A stretch of 16,161 nucleotides of DNA from Paludibacteraceae bacterium (GTDB taxonomy: Bacteria > Bacteroidota > Bacteroidia > Bacteroidales > Paludibacteraceae), in contig JAGCZK010000004.1 of NCBI GenBank assembly GCA_017960065.1, forward strand, positions 1 to 16,161, written 5' to 3'. A model generated the notes under the pieces. That model had not been told where the DNA came from. It made no database searches and saw only the letters and a program-made list of their open reading frames with translations. Positions 15,185 through 16,161 of this stretch are shown piece after piece. Within the stretch, counting starts at the first letter, position 1. Each line of letters begins with the position of its first letter. Made by a program: the position numbers and the translations under genes.

Positions 15185-16161
15185 TATCTTTGTTTTGGGT
15201 ATAGTTTAAAGTTTCCCATTGTTGATTGGGGTTACCAGATGCATCAACACCACAAGTTACGTCATAGCGTGAAGTTATGTTTCCATTGTTATCCATAATG
15301 CAGGCTACTCCCTTATAACCAATAGTCCGAAGATCTTTGTCCTGTATCACATCATTTGACATGTCGTATGACACAAAATATGAAAACGTTAAGCTTTTTT
15401 CAACACTATTGCGATTCGCAGAATAACAACAAAAACCAAACTCCTCAGTCGTCATTGACAAGGAATAAGTATACGAAGTCGGAGACGTTTCAATAGCTAT
15501 TCCGAATCCAGCGCCTAAAGATATACCAAATCCACCCTCTCCAATCGTAAGAGAGGCTACACACACAGGGACTGTGCAAGAGAAAGAGTTAGCATACTCA
15601 CTATATGATTTACATTTCCAGTTCGTTTCAACGCCAATACTTGCACCTGCATATAATCCTCCAAAAATCCGGGGAGTTCGGCTTCCTTCCTCAAGATTTT
15701 GATTGTTAAAATGATTTCCGGTGAAAGAAGTATATGTAGTAGTTCCATACTTATCGAATACGATACCAGACTCAATTCTCCCTGATAATCCATAACCAAG
15801 CCCAACTCCAACCGATGCAGAAACTTTGCAAATCATGACAACTCTCCCATCCGGATCCACAAATTTCACCGGATTACCATTGCAGTAAACGTACGAAGAC
15901 GTAAAGGGGTATTTTTCTCTCAAGGGGTCGCATCCGTACCACAAAATTTCCTTCGGTTCAAAGTACCGTGCGCCGTAGTAATACAGATTCGTCTCATTAT
16001 CAAGCTCTTTGCCGTTGAAGAGGTATCTTGTCCTATAAGTTCCATTATGTAAAGTAGAATCGACACCGGTCAAATGCTCGTCAACCAGGGTTTCGCCGTA
16101 GGGGGTGTAGCAGACGAACTGCGACACGTTGCCGTCGTGGTCGGTGAGGTAGGAGGTGCTG
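15171..16161 (-). CDS. RHS-repeat protein, C-terminal core and variable toxin-like tip (partial)
   Basis: The frame is open to the right edge, so about 329 C-terminal residues are visible and the start lies outside. The first 105 or so are the RHS-associated core: YLTDHDGNVSQFVCYTPYGE, RYLFNGKELDNETNLYYYGARYF, CDPLREKYPFTSSYVYCNGN and PVKFVDPDGR, where the core ends (codons near 15843-15857). RHS cores form a cocoon that carries a variable C-terminal tip. The tip here is about 224 residues (coded from 15842 down to 15174), glycine-rich, with alternating runs such as SASVGVGLGYGLSG, GGLYAGASIGVE and GEGGFGISLGAGFGIAIE. I see no known nuclease, deaminase or protease motif. The region is AT-rich compared with the rest of the window. 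Delivery could be by type VI or another system; nothing here shows which. An orphan, non-toxic tip is possible. Confidence 0.88.
   Translation of the reverse strand, partial: STSYLTDHDGNVSQFVCYTPYGETLVDEHLTGVDSTLHNGTYRTRYLFNGKELDNETNLYYYGARYFEPKEILWYGCDPLREKYPFTSSYVYCNGNPVKFVDPDGRVVMICKVSASVGVGLGYGLSGRIESGIVFDKYGTTTYTSFTGNHFNNQNLEEGSRTPRIFGGLYAGASIGVETNWKCKSYSEYANSFSCTVPVCVASLTIGEGGFGISLGAGFGIAIETSPTSYTYSLSMTTEEFGFCCYSANRNSVEKSLTFSYFVSYDMSNDVIQDKDLRTIGYKGVACIMDNNGNITSRYDVTCGVDASGNPNQQWETLNYTQNKDNGQQ

Noticed and set aside
15557..15811. 84-codon minus-strand frame inside the RHS tip
   Set aside because: It is out of frame with the RHS gene, which is continuous here with a conserved core upstream; no start context or homology suggests a separate gene.

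Overview
The window reads as chromosomal DNA of a Bacteroidota bacterium, most likely order Bacteroidales. The signs are: promoters of the Bacteroidetes type (TAnnTTTG at -7, sometimes TTG/TTTG near -33); a PorP/SprF-family type IX secretion protein next to an OmpA protein with PD40 repeats; a GldF-GldG-type transporter; a TonB-dependent receptor; the carboxynorspermidine route for polyamines; and an RHS protein whose core ends in VDPDGR. Most genes are GC-rich (one hand-counted line in the receptor gene, 12241-12300, has 41 G/C of 60). The right end is not (20 of 60 at 15361-15420). The genus cannot be named from this sequence.

Layout. 1-514 (minus) is the N-terminal part of a multi-pass GT-C-type glycosyltransferase that runs off the left edge. 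It shares a very compact divergent promoter region with a small cell-envelope protein (616-1332, plus) that resembles phosphodiester glycosidases. Then, all on the plus strand: a fused GldF/GldG ABC-transporter protein (1421-3784); dnaN with a downstream DEDDh exonuclease (3878-5819); the OmpA/PD40 and PorP/SprF pair, which overlap by 4 nt (6015-8260); the carboxynorspermidine dehydrogenase and decarboxylase pair (8320-10658); a tRNA array Gly-GCC, Leu-CAG, Leu-GAG (10739-11034); a YycJ/WalJ-like metallo-beta-lactamase-fold nuclease starting 14 nt after the last tRNA (11049-11849); and a TonB-dependent receptor with an unusually long N-terminal extension (11872-14064). On the minus strand at the right end lie the C-terminal part of an RHS protein (15171-16161, running off the edge) and an overlapping downstream gene for a three-helix membrane protein (14114-15184).

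How they work together. dnaN and the exonuclease point to replication or repair. The OmpA/PorP pair is an envelope module tied to type IX secretion. The two polyamine genes form consecutive steps to spermidine or norspermidine. The RHS end and its overlapping membrane-protein gene look like a polymorphic toxin with a cognate immunity gene. The toxin tip is AT-rich, glycine-rich and of no family I recognise, and this pair is the best candidate here for an undescribed system. No stretch longer than about 200 bp lacks a gene; the longest (5820-6014) holds a promoter and an A/T-rich leader. I see no CRISPR array, insertion sequence, phage gene or rRNA.
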